Positions 12,064-23,931 are shown, counted from the first letter of the stretch. The stretch: 64,000 nt of DNA from Candidatus Altimarinota bacterium (GCA_020629795.1 JAHDCR010000002.1:14089-78088); one strand, 5' to 3'. A program made the numbers and translations. The notes: generated from the letters alone by a model not told the origin.

Positions 12064-12645
12064 TTTGATAGTTTGCCAAATACTCTGAGATTTTTGACTT
12101 CATGGTTTTATAAGTCAGTCCCTCATGTCTATGTGATGTTCTTGAATAGTTATGAGGTTTTTATCGAGCATTGTGAGAAAACCCGAAAAGAGATTCATAG
12201 ATCAAGCATTTTGAGGAGTTACTGCTGTTGCGAGTCTTGTAAGGGCTGTATGTATTTTTACCTCTACTATGGCAAGTTGAGTATCATCATGAGTAGCTGC
12301 TGCATATTCTTCTTTTGTGACTCTCATTTCTTTTGGGAGATAATCATCTATATTATCTATCTTTTCTATAGCGTCTATTTGATCAAATATTTTTTCAATC
12401 TCTTCATGATCGAGCTCTGCATCTTCTATTACTTTATTTACCAGACTATCATCTATAATATGTTCTTCCAGTAGATCTCTTAATCTTTGGAGGTCATCTG
12501 ATATCGCTTCTTCTTCTCTTATTACTTCTTTCTTCTTTTCGAGTTTTAGTATTGCTTCCTGCTCTTTTTTAAGCTCTGCCTCATCATTTATTTTTGCTTT
12601 TTTTCTTTCTTCTTCACTCAGATATGCTTTTTCTGTTGATTTCAT
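12046..12645 (-). CDS. Acidic coiled-coil protein, unknown function
   Basis: 199 aa, dominated by Glu, Lys and Ile with long helical stretches in the first 110 residues (EEERKK, KKEQEAILKLEKKK). No membrane segment and no catalytic motif. It starts 6 nt after the end of the EamA-like gene on the same strand, so it is probably the last gene of a dhfr-eamA operon. Family not recognised. Confidence 0.65.
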
Positions 12646-12651
12646 AATTTT

Positions 12652-13488
12652 TTATTTAAAGTAATATCAGATTCAAATAAGCACTGAAACAGTTATAGTA
12701 AGAAGTATATTTTTCTTACTTGGGACGTCTTTGAGAAAAAAGTAGGATACCAGCAGTGTAACTCATATTCATAAAAATCACAGAAGAATAGAAAGAGATA
12801 ACCCTAAGTTTTTTATTACCACGAGAGACAAAAACCATGATAACCATGACATAGCAGCTAAAAGTCTATAAAACCAAAATATAGGAGATGCTTTTATTAA
12901 ATCAGAGACTTGACCAGATGTGAACACTAAGAACAAAGTTGGGATAAGATATGCTAACACATATACGTTAAAATATACGATTTCTGAATAACTTAATACG
13001 AGCCAACCTCATAAGAGTAGACCTATAGTTCTCATAGTTTCAACAAAGAGAAGTTTTGAAAAATTTCTTGGTAATCTTTTATTTTTAGTGTCTATACTAG
13101 CAAGAATTATAATTATTATAGTAATTATTGTGATACAAAAAGTGAAGTTTGACACATCTTTATATATAAAAAATGAACTGATTATAACGAAAATTTTACT
13201 GAGATTTAGATAAGGCATTATCACAGATATTTTCTCTTCTTTATATATTTGCTGATCTACAGGTTCTTTGATTATATCTAGTATGGCAATGATTGATATT
13301 ATAATTACTGGAACTATTCATACTGAAAATAAATCAAATCCGGTGAGTATAAAATAAGCTAGCAAAGCTAGTGCTATGGGATATGATCATAGTGCATGAG
13401 CCCTGGTTCTGATTCAGTAAGTGAGACTTTTTTTCCATGATACTTCTCAAAATGATGATAGTATCGTAGATAATAGTGCTATTAGCAT
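12652..13488 (-). CDS. EamA/DMT-family transporter
   Basis: 278 aa, almost entirely hydrophobic, with about ten predicted membrane helices, the size and pattern of drug/metabolite transporters of the EamA type. The first helix, LSTILSSFGEVSWKKSL, resembles the family's first segment. Substrate cannot be read from the sequence. It begins 5 nt after the dihydrofolate reductase stop codon and precedes the coiled-coil gene by 6 nt, making a tight operon. Many TGA glycines lie in the helices, so it is invisible under the standard code. Confidence 0.6.
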
Positions 13489-13493
13489 GTACG

Positions 13494-14066
13494 CTATTTA
13501 TGAAATATATTTTTGATTTTTTGGATGAAATTAATTTTCTTTTCATAAACTGAAAACTCATACTCTACTCAATTATGATTTTCTCTTTTACTCCTAGAAA
13601 TAAGATCAAAGTTCAAAGGCAATCAATCAAAAAATACATCGCAATGATATTTTTCATATATTCTCGTTATATAAGCTCTTTTAAATCTTTCATGCTTTAA
13701 GACTGAGTTATAGAGCTGTGACCCTCATATTATAAAATATGACTCAATCATATCTTGCGTATCTAAGTGATTTAGGCATGATTCAAGTGTATTAAACTGA
13801 AATGCTCAGTCTGGATTTTGAGTCCCATTTTTATAGTTTTGAGATAGCACGCAGTTATAACGATGTGAAAACGGTCGATATTTCTCAGGAATTGATTCCC
13901 AAGTTTTTCTTCACATTATCACTGCATTTTGTTTATTTGGATTTTTTGTTTGAGTTGTGATACTTTTGAAATATTTACGATCCTTTGGGATATCCCAAGC
14001 TAAATCGTTATTATTTCATAATCAGTTTTCGTTGTCTACTGCTAGTATAATGGAAAAATTTTTCAT
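13494..14066 (-). CDS. folA: Dihydrofolate reductase
   Basis: 190 aa. Reduces dihydrofolate to tetrahydrofolate with NADPH. Family signatures are clear: [12 protein letters not shown] at the N-terminus, [13 protein letters not shown] with the active-site Asp, [12 protein letters not shown] for NADPH binding and YFIIGGSQLY near the end. Slightly longer than usual (about 160-180 aa) with a basic C-terminal tail. First gene of a three-gene minus-strand operon. A folate-using biosynthetic gene such as thyA is not in this window. Confidence 0.9.
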
Positions 14067-14172
14067 ACTTTTTATAATAAGTAATACATCAGAATTATAG
14101 TATTTTTTTTCTAAAAAGAAAGTTTCTCAAATTGTTATATTTCCTTATTCTACAATACATAATTACAACAAT

Positions 14173-16386
14173 ATGAAACCAAATCCAAAACAACAAGAAG
14201 CAATTGAAACAGTAGAGTGAGCCCTATTAATAATAGCCTGAGCAGGTTCAGGTAAAACTGCTACTCTCACAAAAAGAATTGCCTATATGATAGCTGAAAA
14301 ATGAGTTGAACCACGTAGTATTCTCGCGCTTACATTTACCAATAAAGCTGCCTGAGAAATGAAAGAGCGTACTGGTCAGGCAATATGAGCCACCTATCAT
14401 CCACATATGATGAAAAATAGACATCTCCCTTATATGGGTACATTTCATAGTTTTTGAATTTACATACTCAAAGAAGTATTGGGCAGTAGCTATGCTGATA
14501 AAGCGAGTAGTATCATATGACTGAAAAAAGACTTTCTGATTTATGATGAGTCAGATAAACTTTCTGTTATGAAAGATATTATTAAAAATGAAATGTGACT
14601 GATTGAAAAAGAATACCCTCCAAGACAGATTGCATATTTTATTTCAGATGCTAAAAATAAGTCTATTAATGCAGCAGGCTATAAAACTACCGTAGATTCA
14701 ACTCTCAAGGAGGTAGTTGCTACAGCTTTTGAAAAATACGAAAATAGACTCAGTGAAAATAATGCTATAGACTTTGATGATATACTTTGAAAGCTTCTGC
14801 AGGTATTAGAGATTCCAGAGATACTTACAGCATATCAAGAAAAATACAAATATATTATGGTTGATGAGTATCAAGATACGAATCTAGTACAGTATAATAT
14901 AGTGAGGCTCTTAGCAGAAAAATATTGAAATCTCGCAGTAGTGTGAGATGATTGGCAGTCCATATATTCTTGGAGAGGTGCTGATATGAGAAATATCATT
15001 AATTTTAAACAAGATTATCCAAATGCAAAGCTTGTAAAACTCGAGCAAAACTATCGAAGTACAAAACATGTTATTGCAGCTGCAAATACTGTGATTAAAA
15101 ATAACAAAGAAGCACTAGATAAAGAGCTATGGACCGATAATCCTCAAGGGGAGAAAATAAAATATGTTGCTGCTGTAGATGATAGATCTGAAGCTAATTG
15201 GATTGCTGATAACATAAAGGATCATGTAGCATGAGAATGAAGTTATTGAGATAACCTCATATTGTATCGTACTAATGCTCAGTCAAGATGACTGGAAGAA
15301 GCACTCTTAAAAAATGCTATTCCATACAAGGTAATCGGTGGTATGAAGTTTTATGACCGAAAGGAAGTAAAAGATATGCTTGCCTATCTCAGATGTATAC
15401 TGAATCCACAAGATCCAGTAGCTCTCAAACGAATTATAAATACCCCAAGTAGGAAAATATGAGCTAAATCAATCGAAACTCTTGATACTTATAGAGAAAA
15501 TTTTTGAATTGGGTATTTCGAAGTATTAGAAAATATCGACGAAGTCGATGATATTAGACCTGCTGCTAAGCTAGCATTATGAGAGTTCTCTGCTATGTTT
15601 TCGAGCTTTTTTAATATGAGCGAGAGACTCAGTGTATCCGAACTCATTTGAGAGATTATACGTCTAACAGGATATGAGGAATATTTAAGAAGCCAGTTTT
15701 CACAGGATGAGTTTGAATCAAAGAAAGAAAATCTCTCTGAGCTACAAAACGTAGCTTCTGAGTATAATGGTTTATCACCGAGAGAATGACTTTCTTTGTT
15801 TCTTGAGGAAGTTGCACTTATATCTGATCTAGACAAGGCTGATACGAATCAAGATTTTGTTATACTTATGACCATTCATACATCAAAATGACTCGAACAG
15901 CAAAGAGTTTTCGTGACTTGATTAGAGGATGGAATATTTCCACATAGTAGAACACACTCTAAACCAGCTGAGTTAGAAGAAGAGCGAAGACTCATGTATG
16001 TTGCTATGACGAGAGCAAGAGAAGAGCTATATATCACAAGAGCCAAAGAGAGACTGTATTTTTGAGATTATGTAAGAAATCCTGAAAGTAGGTTTATCCA
16101 GGAGATACCTGAAGAAAATATAGAAGTTGTTGAAATGGGCTGATGATTTTCTTTTGATACATCTAGCTCATTTGGGAGTAACTCTGGAGAAACAACTATG
16201 AGAGCAGTTAGGACTCCTACAGTTGAGAATAATGTTGCAGATTTTAGACCATGACAAAGAGTAGAACACCATAAGTTTGGTATTTGAATCATAGATAGTA
16301 TGGTTTGAGAAATCGCAGAAATTAGATTCAAAATCTGAGTAAAAAAAATGAATATCAGAATAGCTCCAGTGAAAAAAATAACTTAA
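14173..16386 (+). CDS. pcrA: ATP-dependent DNA helicase PcrA/UvrD
   Basis: 737 aa, full length. Superfamily 1A helicase with Walker A AGAGSGKT near residue 25, motif Ia TFTNKAAGEMK, motif II DEYQDTN and motif [17 protein letters not shown]. Motif [17 protein letters not shown], lies towards the C-terminus. The last 50 residues form the Tudor-like tail (HHKFGIGIIDSM) typical of PcrA/UvrD. It unwinds DNA in nucleotide excision repair, mismatch repair and displacement of bound proteins. The neighbouring genes suggest no special role. Confidence 0.92.
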
Positions 16387-16391
16387 TACTT

Positions 16392-16883
16392 ATGAGATTC
16401 GAATATATATTACTCCTGATGCTTACTGTGTTTCCATTGATTTATAAGCTTGGCTACTGGCAAGCTGTCTTTACTGAGAAAGACAGTAATATAAGAGACT
16501 TTATTTCATACATCATGAGTAAACAGGGGAGAGAATCTCTTTTTCATTTTTGGACACTTTTAGAGTTTCCTATTTTCATTGTATGTTTGGTTCCATTTTT
16601 TGATCCAAATTTTGAGTATCTTTTCTATCCTATGTTCTTCTATTTTCTCGTGTTTTATAACGTATTTGTACTTGGGAAAATATTTCGAAAGAAAATACAT
16701 CTCCCTAATGCCTCATGAATCAGTTATCTCACTATATTTTTAGTATTGCTCGAGTATATTTCTCCTACACTTTATCCGATAAGTATATATGTAACTATTA
16801 TGTCTACTCTCTTATTTATACCACTGTATATAATATTTTCGTCTTTTATACTTACTCTTTTTATTCCTAAAATAACAAAATAA
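16392..16883 (+). CDS. Small integral membrane protein, unknown
   Basis: 163 aa with four or five hydrophobic segments and very aromatic composition (Phe, Tyr, Leu). It starts 6 nt after the PcrA stop and its TAA overlaps the ATG of the D-Ala-D-Ala ligase gene by one base, so the three are probably one transcript. Only one TGA glycine. No family recognised. Confidence 0.65.
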
Positions 16884-17773
16884 TGAAAAAAATAGCTCTA
16901 CTCACTGGATGACCGGGATTTGAAAGAAACGTTGCACTTAAGAGTGTAAAACTTTTTGAAAAGTATATATCTAGAGATTATGAAACATTTGTTCTTCCTG
17001 AGGACTTAGATACTTTTATATCTCGAAGACAGGAGTTTGAAAAGGTAATTCCAGTATTTCATGGTGAATATTGAGAGGATGGGAGGATACAAGCATTATT
17101 AGATATATATAATATACCTTATGTTGGATCGAGCTATTGAGTCAATGCTTTATGTATGAATAAGAAACAAGCTAACGCAGTTGCTGCACATAATTGACTT
17201 GTAGTTCCTAAAGAACTATGTATTTCACTCAATACTCAAGTATCGGAAGATTCTTTTAACTTGAATTTTCCTGTTATTGTGAAACCTAATACTGGATGAT
17301 CAAGTTACTATACATACAAAATAGAAAGCTTTTTAGAATTAGAAGTAAAAATAAAGTATATTTGGGAAAATATATCTGACGACATTCTTATTCAAGAATA
17401 TATTCTCTGAGATGAATATAGTGTTTCAGTGGTAAATGGAGAAATACTTCCTGCAATAATGTTTGTTGAAAAAAATAATAAAGAAGATTTCTTTGATTAT
17501 GAATCTAAGTATGAAAGTGAATCAGGTATGCGAGAAACATTTCCAGAAATTAACTCAAGTTTGAAAGAAAAACTTATTACAGACACTCAGACAGCCGTGA
17601 AAGTATTTGATATAAAGTGATATGCTAGAATAGATTTTATTGTAAAAGATACAATTCCATACTTTCTTGAGGTAAATACTATCCCTTGAAGTACAGAGGT
17701 CTCTATACTTCCAAAAGCATGGAAACTTACTGGTAGAACTTTAGAAGAATTTGTAGAAGAAATTTTAAAGTAA
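16883..17773 (+). CDS. ddl: D-alanine--D-alanine ligase
   Basis: 296 aa, ATP-grasp enzyme joining two D-alanines for the peptidoglycan stem peptide. Signatures: HGEYGEDG (His60), VIVKPNTGGSS for ATP binding, GYARIDFIV and the metal-binding ENTxPG-like EVNTIPG (Glu263, Asn265, Gly269). Close to the usual 300-350 aa, at the short end. Together with MraY, UppS and the prenyl synthase elsewhere in the window it shows that the cell makes peptidoglycan. Overlaps the upstream gene by one base. Confidence 0.88.
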
Positions 17774-17780
17774 AACAACA

Positions 17781-17815
17781 AAAAAGAACTAAAACATTGT
17801 TTTAGTTCTTTTTGA
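17781..17815. terminator. Bidirectional terminator between convergent genes
   Basis: Perfect 15-bp inverted repeat AAAAAGAACTAAAAC/GTTTTAGTTCTTTTT (17781-17795 with 17799-17813) with a 3-nt loop, between ddl and the SPFH gene. Confidence 0.88.
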
Positions 17816-17825
17816 TTACTAGTGT

Positions 17826-18800
17826 TTATTTTATCAAGTCGCTTCCAGCGATGAGCTTGTCTCATTTTGAGAGTCCACTTCTCCCTTCAAGATCTTCGTT
17901 AAGATAAATAACTTTTGAGTTTCCACCTTCTTGACCTATATTTCCAAGAGTTTCTATTCTTGATGAATCTAGGAGAAATTGAAGAACTTTTTCTGCATTA
18001 AGAGATTTATCTGTTGCCTTTATCATATCAACAGCTTCCTTGAATCCTTCTGCAATTTTAGTTCTTTGACCTGCCATACCTTCTCATAAAAGTATTTTAG
18101 CATCTTTTTCAGCTTCTGCTTCTTTAACTTTCATGATTTTTTCAGCTTCACCTTCATTCATTGCTGCTTCTTTGAGTTTTTGAGTTTCTACAACCTTATT
18201 CATGGCCATCATAACTGTGTTATCCAGTTTTACATCTCGAACTTGTATTGAATCTAATTTATACCCAAAACTTGCGAGTCTAACCCTGAGTTTTTGTTCG
18301 ATTGTTTCTCAAATTTCTTCTCTTTTTGCAAATATTTCTTTATGAGTAAATGCTACAATCATACCTCTGAGTTGTTCATCAATAGTTGAACGCATCATAG
18401 TTCGAGCATCATCAATAGAATACACAGATTTGTATATTGTACCATCTCTATTGTTACTATTATCGTCTTCTACATAGTATATAACATTGAGACCTATATA
18501 TGCCGTTACATTGTCAGAAGTGATTCATTCTACTTCTACAGGAAAGTTTCTTTTATAGAGTACTTGAGATTTTGTTGTTTCTAAAAACGGTATGATAAAG
18601 TTTAAACCCTGTCTAAGTATTCTATCAAATCTTCCAAGAAATTCTACTGTTCTTACAGTATTAGGAGATATAATCCTCACCGAAAGCGCGACAAGAATAA
18701 TATCAAGTATAAGAGCTACTCAAATTCCTGCCAATCCTCAAGTTGCTATAGCTACTATAGGTATAATAATAAGTAACAATGGAACTACTAATTTTAGCAT
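17826..18800 (-). CDS. SPFH/band-7 domain membrane protein (stomatin/slipin-like)
   Basis: 324 aa. Two hydrophobic segments at the N-terminus (residues about 3-40) are followed by the SPFH domain: VRTVEFLGRFDRILRQGLN and FLETTKSQVLYKRNFPVEVE, then DNVTAYIGLNVIYYV. A charged Ala/Glu-rich coiled coil follows (NEGEAEKIMKVKEAEAEK), the usual arrangement for HflK/stomatin oligomers that organise membrane proteins or proteases. It stands alone on the minus strand; no NfeD-type partner is adjacent, although an HtpX protease gene lies at the far end of the window. Confidence 0.85.
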
Positions 18801-18917
18801 ACGAATTATGTTAAGAATATAATACTTTAATAATAGTGAATAATAGTTTATAGTAAAATTTCATTTTATTTTAACTCTATATCAGTATCATTATTATAAT
18901 ATTACTAAAAAAGTTTG

Positions 18918-20291
18918 ATGTTACATTACGATATTATCATCATAGGTTCTTGATGAGGTACTAAACTTCGTCCACTCGCTGACGCGTGAAAATCTATTGC
19001 TATCATTGAAAAAGAAAAGCTTTGAGGAACCTGTCTCAATAAATGATGTATTCCATCAAAAATGCTTATTTATCCTTCGGACTTAGCCACATCAGCTCGT
19101 GAGCATGCATCTAATCTGCATATTGAGGGGTTAGAGAAACCTCGTATAAATTTTACAGCTTTAGTAGAAGAAACGCAGCAAAGAATTTCTGCTGATTCAA
19201 ACTCTATTGAACCTATTTATAATGCTCATGAAAATATTACACTTTATAAATGACACGCAAAATTTATTGAAAATAAAGTCTTAGAAGTAAATTGAGAAAT
19301 AATTTCTGCACAGACTATTTACATTGCTACCTGATCAGTTCCAGATATACCAGATATAGATTGATTGGATTCCACCCCTTTTATGACAAGTAAGCAGGCA
19401 TTATCTAATTCAACTCTTCCAAAGAAAATGATAGTAATTTGAGGAGGGTATATTGCTGTTGAGCTCTGACATGTATATGGTGCTGCTGGATGCGATGTAC
19501 ATTTTTTAGTTCGTTCTAGTATGTTAAAAGCTGAAGATAAGGATATTAGAGAAGTTTTTCAGGATGATTTTGCAAAAAGATATAATGTGCATTTTGGTGT
19601 TTCACCAGTAAAGGTAGAACATAAAAATGATATATTTTTTGTTACACTAGATAATGGAGAAATTATGGAGTCTGACGCTTTATTTGTTGCTACTTGAGTT
19701 CGACCAATGATAGATAAACTGTGACTAGAAAATACAGATATTACATTATGATATAATGATTATATTGAAGTAAATGAATATCTTGAAACAAAAGTCCCAT
19801 GAGTATATGCTCTTTGAGATGTTGTTTGAAACTATTTATTTAGACATAGTGTAAATTACGAAGGAGAGTATTTACTTAGAGAATATAATTCTGACAATAA
19901 AAAACCTATAAAATACCCACCAGTGCCTCATGCTATTTTTTCATATCCTCAAATAGCCTGAGTTTGAGTAACGCAAGATGAGCTTATAAGAGAGTGAAAA
20001 CAAGAGGGGCTTGATTACGAGATTGCTATTCATAACTATAAAAATTCTGCAATGTGATCTGCTATGAAGGCTGAAGTTTGATTGGTGAAACTTATTGCAG
20101 ATAAAACCTCAAGAAAAGTTATATGAGCTCATATAGTAGGGGAGAAAGCTTCTGATATTATACATATGATGATCGTAATTATATCGGCTCAAATGACCGT
20201 TGATTTTATGATAGATGATATGATATTTATTCATCCGGCACTCAGTGAAGTAATACGAAATACAGCAAGATCCCTTTCACATAAGTTATAA
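18918..20291 (+). CDS. Pyridine nucleotide-disulfide oxidoreductase, class I
   Basis: 457 aa flavoprotein of the dihydrolipoamide dehydrogenase/mercuric reductase group. FAD site IIIGSGGGTK, redox-active cysteines GGTCLNKGCIPSKM (Cys39, Cys44), NAD-binding IVIGGGYIAVEL, second FAD motif VYALGDVV, and C-terminal dimer motif HPALSE. The exact substrate is not clear: the HPxxSE end fits the family, but no 2-oxoacid dehydrogenase gene is nearby. A thiol-redox role together with the downstream BolA/glutaredoxin genes is possible but only suggested by proximity. Confidence 0.8.
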
Positions 20292-20359
20292 AAATAAATA
20301 CTTGCTTTTCTTGCTAAAAATCTATACTCTTGAGTCTAGAATTTATAACACAATCACCC

Positions 20360-21265
20360 ATGAAAAAAATACTTCTTTTTCTTTGTCTCGTCTCATTTTC
20401 ACAAACTATTGTATTGGCTGCTATAGAGCCTGAAGATGAGTATATTTACGTGAGTGAAGTAGCAAGCTGATCTGGAACTGAAATAATAGTTCCAGAAGAT
20501 ATCAATTGGACTCAGAGATTTATACTCACAGAACTGAAGGAACTTAGAACTCAATTAGAAGCTACAAGAAGAGAACTGAATCAAGAACTCAACACGAGAG
20601 AGTTAGCTTCTGTAGATAGGGCATTGTCATATAATGCTAATACTGTTAATTTCTTTTGGATTATTATCACTATTGCTGTAACTGGTTTTGGTCTCGTTGG
20701 TTGGAGAACGATGAGAGATGTTAAAGATAATTTTTCAGATAAGTTTGAAAAACAAGTTCAGAGAAGAGTAAAAGAAGAACAAAAAAAATTAGAACTATTT
20801 ATGAAGGAGTTTCAACAAGAACAAATGAAACAGTCAGAAGATATATTGAAAAATCAGGAATTTATTCAAAAAAAACAAGAAGCATGATACCTTTGGAGTC
20901 AATTTAATCGTGAAGAAAATCCATCTTCAAAATTAGAATTACTAGAAAAGATAACGCTAATATGATTAGAGGAAGATGAGTTATTTGTAAATATTGAAAG
21001 ATCAGGAATTTATGTAGAGCTTGCTCTGTGGGATAAAGTCTTAGAGTCAGCTGAGAAATGATTAGAAATATCTATGGATAATACTACTTTATTATACAAT
21101 AAAGCATCTGCTCTCGTAATGCTAGAAGAAAAACAAGAGGCTGTAAAAGTTTTATCTAATGTCATATGAGTAAATCCAAGTATGAAGGAAGAAATTTTAG
21201 ATGATCCAATGTTTGAAAACATCCAATCAGAACTCGAAGAATATATCACTAATCAAGAGGTATAG
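20360..21265 (+). CDS. Membrane protein with coiled coil and TPR-like C-terminus
   Basis: 301 aa. A signal-like hydrophobic N-terminus (about residues 3-20) is followed by a charged helical stretch. A membrane helix follows (FFWIIITIAVTGFGLVGW, about residues 95-112), then a long coiled coil rich in Lys, Glu and Gln. The C-terminal about 110 residues look like tetratricopeptide-type helices (ALWDKVLESAEKGLEISMDN). The stop is followed one base later by the bolA start, so the genes are probably co-transcribed. Function unknown. Confidence 0.65.
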
Positions 21266-21266
21266 T

Positions 21267-21509
21267 ATGACTACACTCCAAAAACAAGTATTAGAAAATC
21301 TACAAAAAGCATTTTGAGATGATATTGCTATGGATTTTCATGATGAAAAATGAGATGGAAAACATTTCTACTTAGAGATTACATCTGATAAATTTATTTG
21401 AAAAAACAGAATTCAGCAATCACAACTTGTATATAAAGCTCTTGATGAGTTTATGAAAACGTGAAATATCCATGCGCTAAGAATGAAATGCAATACCCCA
21501 AAGATTTAA
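21267..21509 (+). CDS. bolA: BolA family protein
   Basis: 80 aa, the usual size for BolA. The central HFYLEITSDKFIGKNRIQQSQLVYKAL segment region carries the family's helix-turn-helix-like fold; the conserved pattern around FIGKNRIQQSQLVYKAL is clear. BolA proteins bind a [2Fe-2S] cluster together with monothiol glutaredoxins. The next gene, 18 nt downstream, is exactly such a glutaredoxin, so a BolA-Grx pair in iron-sulfur or iron sensing is well supported by family knowledge and context. Confidence 0.85.
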
Positions 21510-21526
21510 TTACTTATTTATAATTT

Positions 21527-21850
21527 ATGCTTACTCCTGAGTTAACGGATAGAATAAAACAACTTATCAAACAATATAGAGTTATGCTCTTTATGAAATG
21601 AACTCCAGAAAATCCACAATGTGGTTTTTCTGCTAACACTGTAGCTATGTTGGTAGAATCAGGTATCTACTTTGAGAGTTTTGATGTCTATTCTGATGAA
21701 GAAATACGTCAATGAATAAAAGAGTATTCTTCATGGCCTACATTTCCTCAGCTCTATATTGATGATGAGCTCATATGAGGAGTTGATATAATTTCTGAAA
21801 TGTATGAATCATGAGAATTAGAGGATTTAAAAAAAGAAAAATCTCTATAA
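21527..21850 (+). CDS. grxD: Monothiol glutaredoxin (Grx4 type)
   Basis: 107 aa. Carries the CGFS active site (Cys32) preceded by MLFMKGTPENPQ and followed by WPTFPQLYIDDELIGG, all hallmarks of Grx4/GrxD. These proteins bridge a [2Fe-2S] cluster with glutathione or a similar thiol and deliver it to partners. Adjacent to bolA, its usual partner. Both GT and GG glycines at conserved places are TGA-coded. Confidence 0.9.
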
Positions 21851-21877
21851 AATTATACTTTTAGAACTTTGTAGAAG

Positions 21878-21906
21878 AGTCAAATAAAACATTATTTGAC
21901 TTTTTT
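21878..21906 (+). terminator. Rho-independent terminator
   Basis: Inverted repeat AGTCAAAT/ATTTGACT (21878-21885 with 21894-21901) followed by TTTTTG, after the glutaredoxin gene. Confidence 0.75.
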
Positions 21907-21916
21907 GTTATTTTAT

Positions 21917-21945
21917 TTGACAGCAGAAAAAATATATGTGATAAT
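21917..21945 (+). promoter_or_regulatory. Sigma70-type promoter for PPK2 gene
   Basis: -35 TTGACA (21917-21922), 17-nt spacer, -10 GATAAT (21940-21945). Located about 33 nt upstream of the PPK2 start codon and just after the previous terminator. Confidence 0.75.
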
Positions 21946-21977
21946 TTCTTTGTATTTAAAAATTAATCATAAAAAAT

Positions 21978-23147
21978 ATGACAGCTCTGTTTTACCAAAT
22001 AATCAATAACATTGAGAAAATAACTCATAAAAATTATAAAGATTTTAAAAAGAAATTAGAAGCACTTCTAGAGTGATTTAAGGCTGCCAAGGACGTAGAT
22101 AATATCAAGGTTTTGAGAAATAAACTCGAAAGACTCCTTTGAGACTATCAAATTACTGATAAAAAACACAAACCAATCAGAGCTCATCTACGAGATTTAA
22201 AAAAGTTTCTTCATGAACTTGATGAAATTATTCAAGAAATGGAAGAATGAACTGAAAAATTAGAACTTGTAGATGTTATCAAAAAAGTAGAAAAAAAATA
22301 TAGATCACTTTCTAAAATAAAAGAAGACAAAAGAAAAAACTATAAAGAAGTAGCTATTAAAAAGAAAACTATTTCTTATGAAAAAGAAATAATCAAACTA
22401 CAGCTAGAACTTGTGAAGCTTCAAAGGCATATTCAAGAGACGGGGCAAAAAGTTCTCATTATTTTTGAAGGACGTGATGCAGCAGGGAAATGAGGTAATA
22501 TTAAGAGAATGATGGAATATCTGAACCCAAGAGCTGCAAAAGTTGTAGCGCTTCAAAAGCCTACAGACGAAGAAAAAGGACAATGGTATTTTCAAAGATA
22601 TCTCAAACATCTTCCAGGTGCCTGAGAAATGGCTCTGTTTGATAGATCATGGTATAACCGAGGTGGAGTTGAACCAGTAATGGGGTTTGTAAATAAGAAA
22701 AACTATGAAAAGTTTATGCATGATGCACCGAAACTAGAGGATATGCTCATTGAGTCTGGAGTTAAAATAATTAAACTTTACTACTCTGTATCTAAATCAG
22801 AACAAGCTGCGAGATTCGAAGATAGAAAGCTTAATCCACTCAAACAGTTTAAACTCTCTCCTATTGATCAATTTTCACAGCAATTATGGAAGAAATATAC
22901 TCTCGCAGAGTATCATAACTTTAAAAATACTTCTACAAAAAAATCTCCGTGGACTATTATTAATTCTGATGATAAAAAAGCATCTAGAATTAACTCAATT
23001 AAGTACGTGCTTGGACTCTTTGATTATCCAGAAAAAATCTCTAAAAAAGAACTAGAATATGATAGAGATATAGTGATCTCAGCTGAGCAAAAGATTAATG
23101 CTCTCAAAGACGAAGTAGAAAAAGATGCAGATTTATTTGCAGAATAA
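21978..23147 (+). CDS. ppk2: Polyphosphate kinase 2 with long helical N-terminal extension
   Basis: 389 aa. The C-terminal about 240 residues are a PPK2 kinase: Walker [12 protein letters not shown] (Lys171), Walker [13 protein letters not shown] (Asp222-Arg-Ser-Trp-Tyr), and the lid region with the conserved KxxEQ-like [12 protein letters not shown]2 moves phosphate between polyphosphate and nucleotides; whether it makes ATP/GTP from NDP or from NMP cannot be read here. The first about 150 residues are a Lys/Glu-rich coiled coil not present in minimal PPK2. It has its own promoter and terminator. Confidence 0.85.
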
Positions 23148-23150
23148 TAC

Positions 23151-23180
23151 AAAAAAGACTCCTAATTTGGAGTCTTTTTA
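23151..23180. terminator. Bidirectional terminator between ppk2 and ruvC
   Basis: Inverted repeat AAAAAGACTCC/GGAGTCTTTTT with a 6-nt loop. The ruvC stop codon touches its 3' side. Confidence 0.85.
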
Positions 23181-23654
23181 TAAACTATTTCTCTCAAGAC
23201 CAGTCATATAAGCAATACCGATTGCATCTGCAGCATCATCAGGTTTAGGTATATCATCAAGTCTGAAAATCATTTGAATTGCTTTTTGGAGTTGCGCTTT
23301 TTTGGCAGCTCAAGACCCGGTAACTGCTTTTTTTATCTGTAGTGGAGTGTATTCAAAGAGTGATATTCATCTACGTGCTATCTCGTGAATTACGACTCAT
23401 CTTGCATGAGCTACTGCTATTCAGGTTGTTATATTTGTGTTGAAAAAGAGTTTTTCTACTCAGACCCTTTCTGGTTTATGTAAATCTAATAATCATGATA
23501 TATCTGCTCATATTTCTACCAGCTTTTGCTCTAGTGATATTTTCGGAGCTGTTTCAATTACTCAATAATCTATCAGAGTATATTGCTGTCATATTTTTTC
23601 AACTATAGCATATCAAACAGTAGTAGTTCCAGGATCTATACCAAGTATTTTCAT
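23178..23654 (-). CDS. ruvC: Holliday junction resolvase RuvC
   Basis: 158 aa. N-terminal MKILGIDPGTTTVGYA with the first catalytic Asp (residue 7), VEKLFFNTNI with the second acidic residue, and the C-terminal DDAADAIGIA with the last two. It cuts four-way DNA junctions made during recombination with RuvAB, whose genes are not in the window. Size is normal. Several invariant glycines are TGA-coded. Confidence 0.92.
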
Positions 23655-23677
23655 ATATTGACTTTTATTTTATTTAT

Positions 23678-23706
23678 TTGACAATAATAATTATATATGC
23701 AATAAT
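23678..23706 (+). promoter_or_regulatory. Sigma70-type promoter
   Basis: -35 TTGACA (23678-23683), 17-nt spacer, -10 AATAAT (23701-23706). It would give a leader of about 70 nt to the small ORF at 23781; that leader holds a hairpin GTATGA/TCATAC at 23711-23730. Confidence 0.6.
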
Positions 23707-23780
23707 ATATGTATGAGGGAAACTTCATACGTGTACATACTTATTTCTAGAGATATAATTAATATTAATAATATATTTCC

Positions 23781-23930
23781 ATGAAACAAAGTAAAATAGT
23801 TATTTCTGCAAAAGTATTAGATACTATAGCAGATTCCAAAATATTAGAAGTAGGGGAGAAGTTACAGTTCTTAAAATATGTGTGATATATGTCACATAAA
23901 GAACAAATGCAACTCTGCACTATAATATAA
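23781..23930 (+). CDS. 49-aa hypothetical protein
   Basis: Small ORF with one internal TGA (glycine) and a TAA stop, framed by a good promoter upstream and a strong terminator 2 nt downstream, so it is very likely expressed as its own transcript. The product starts MKQSKIVISAKVLDTIAD, is soluble, and has one cysteine near the end. No family recognised; it could be a small regulator. Confidence 0.55.
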
Positions 23931-23931
23931 T

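Noticed and set aside
12073-12474. Plus-strand open frame opposite the coiled-coil gene
   Set aside because: Aromatic, low-complexity antisense shadow of the acidic coiled-coil protein.
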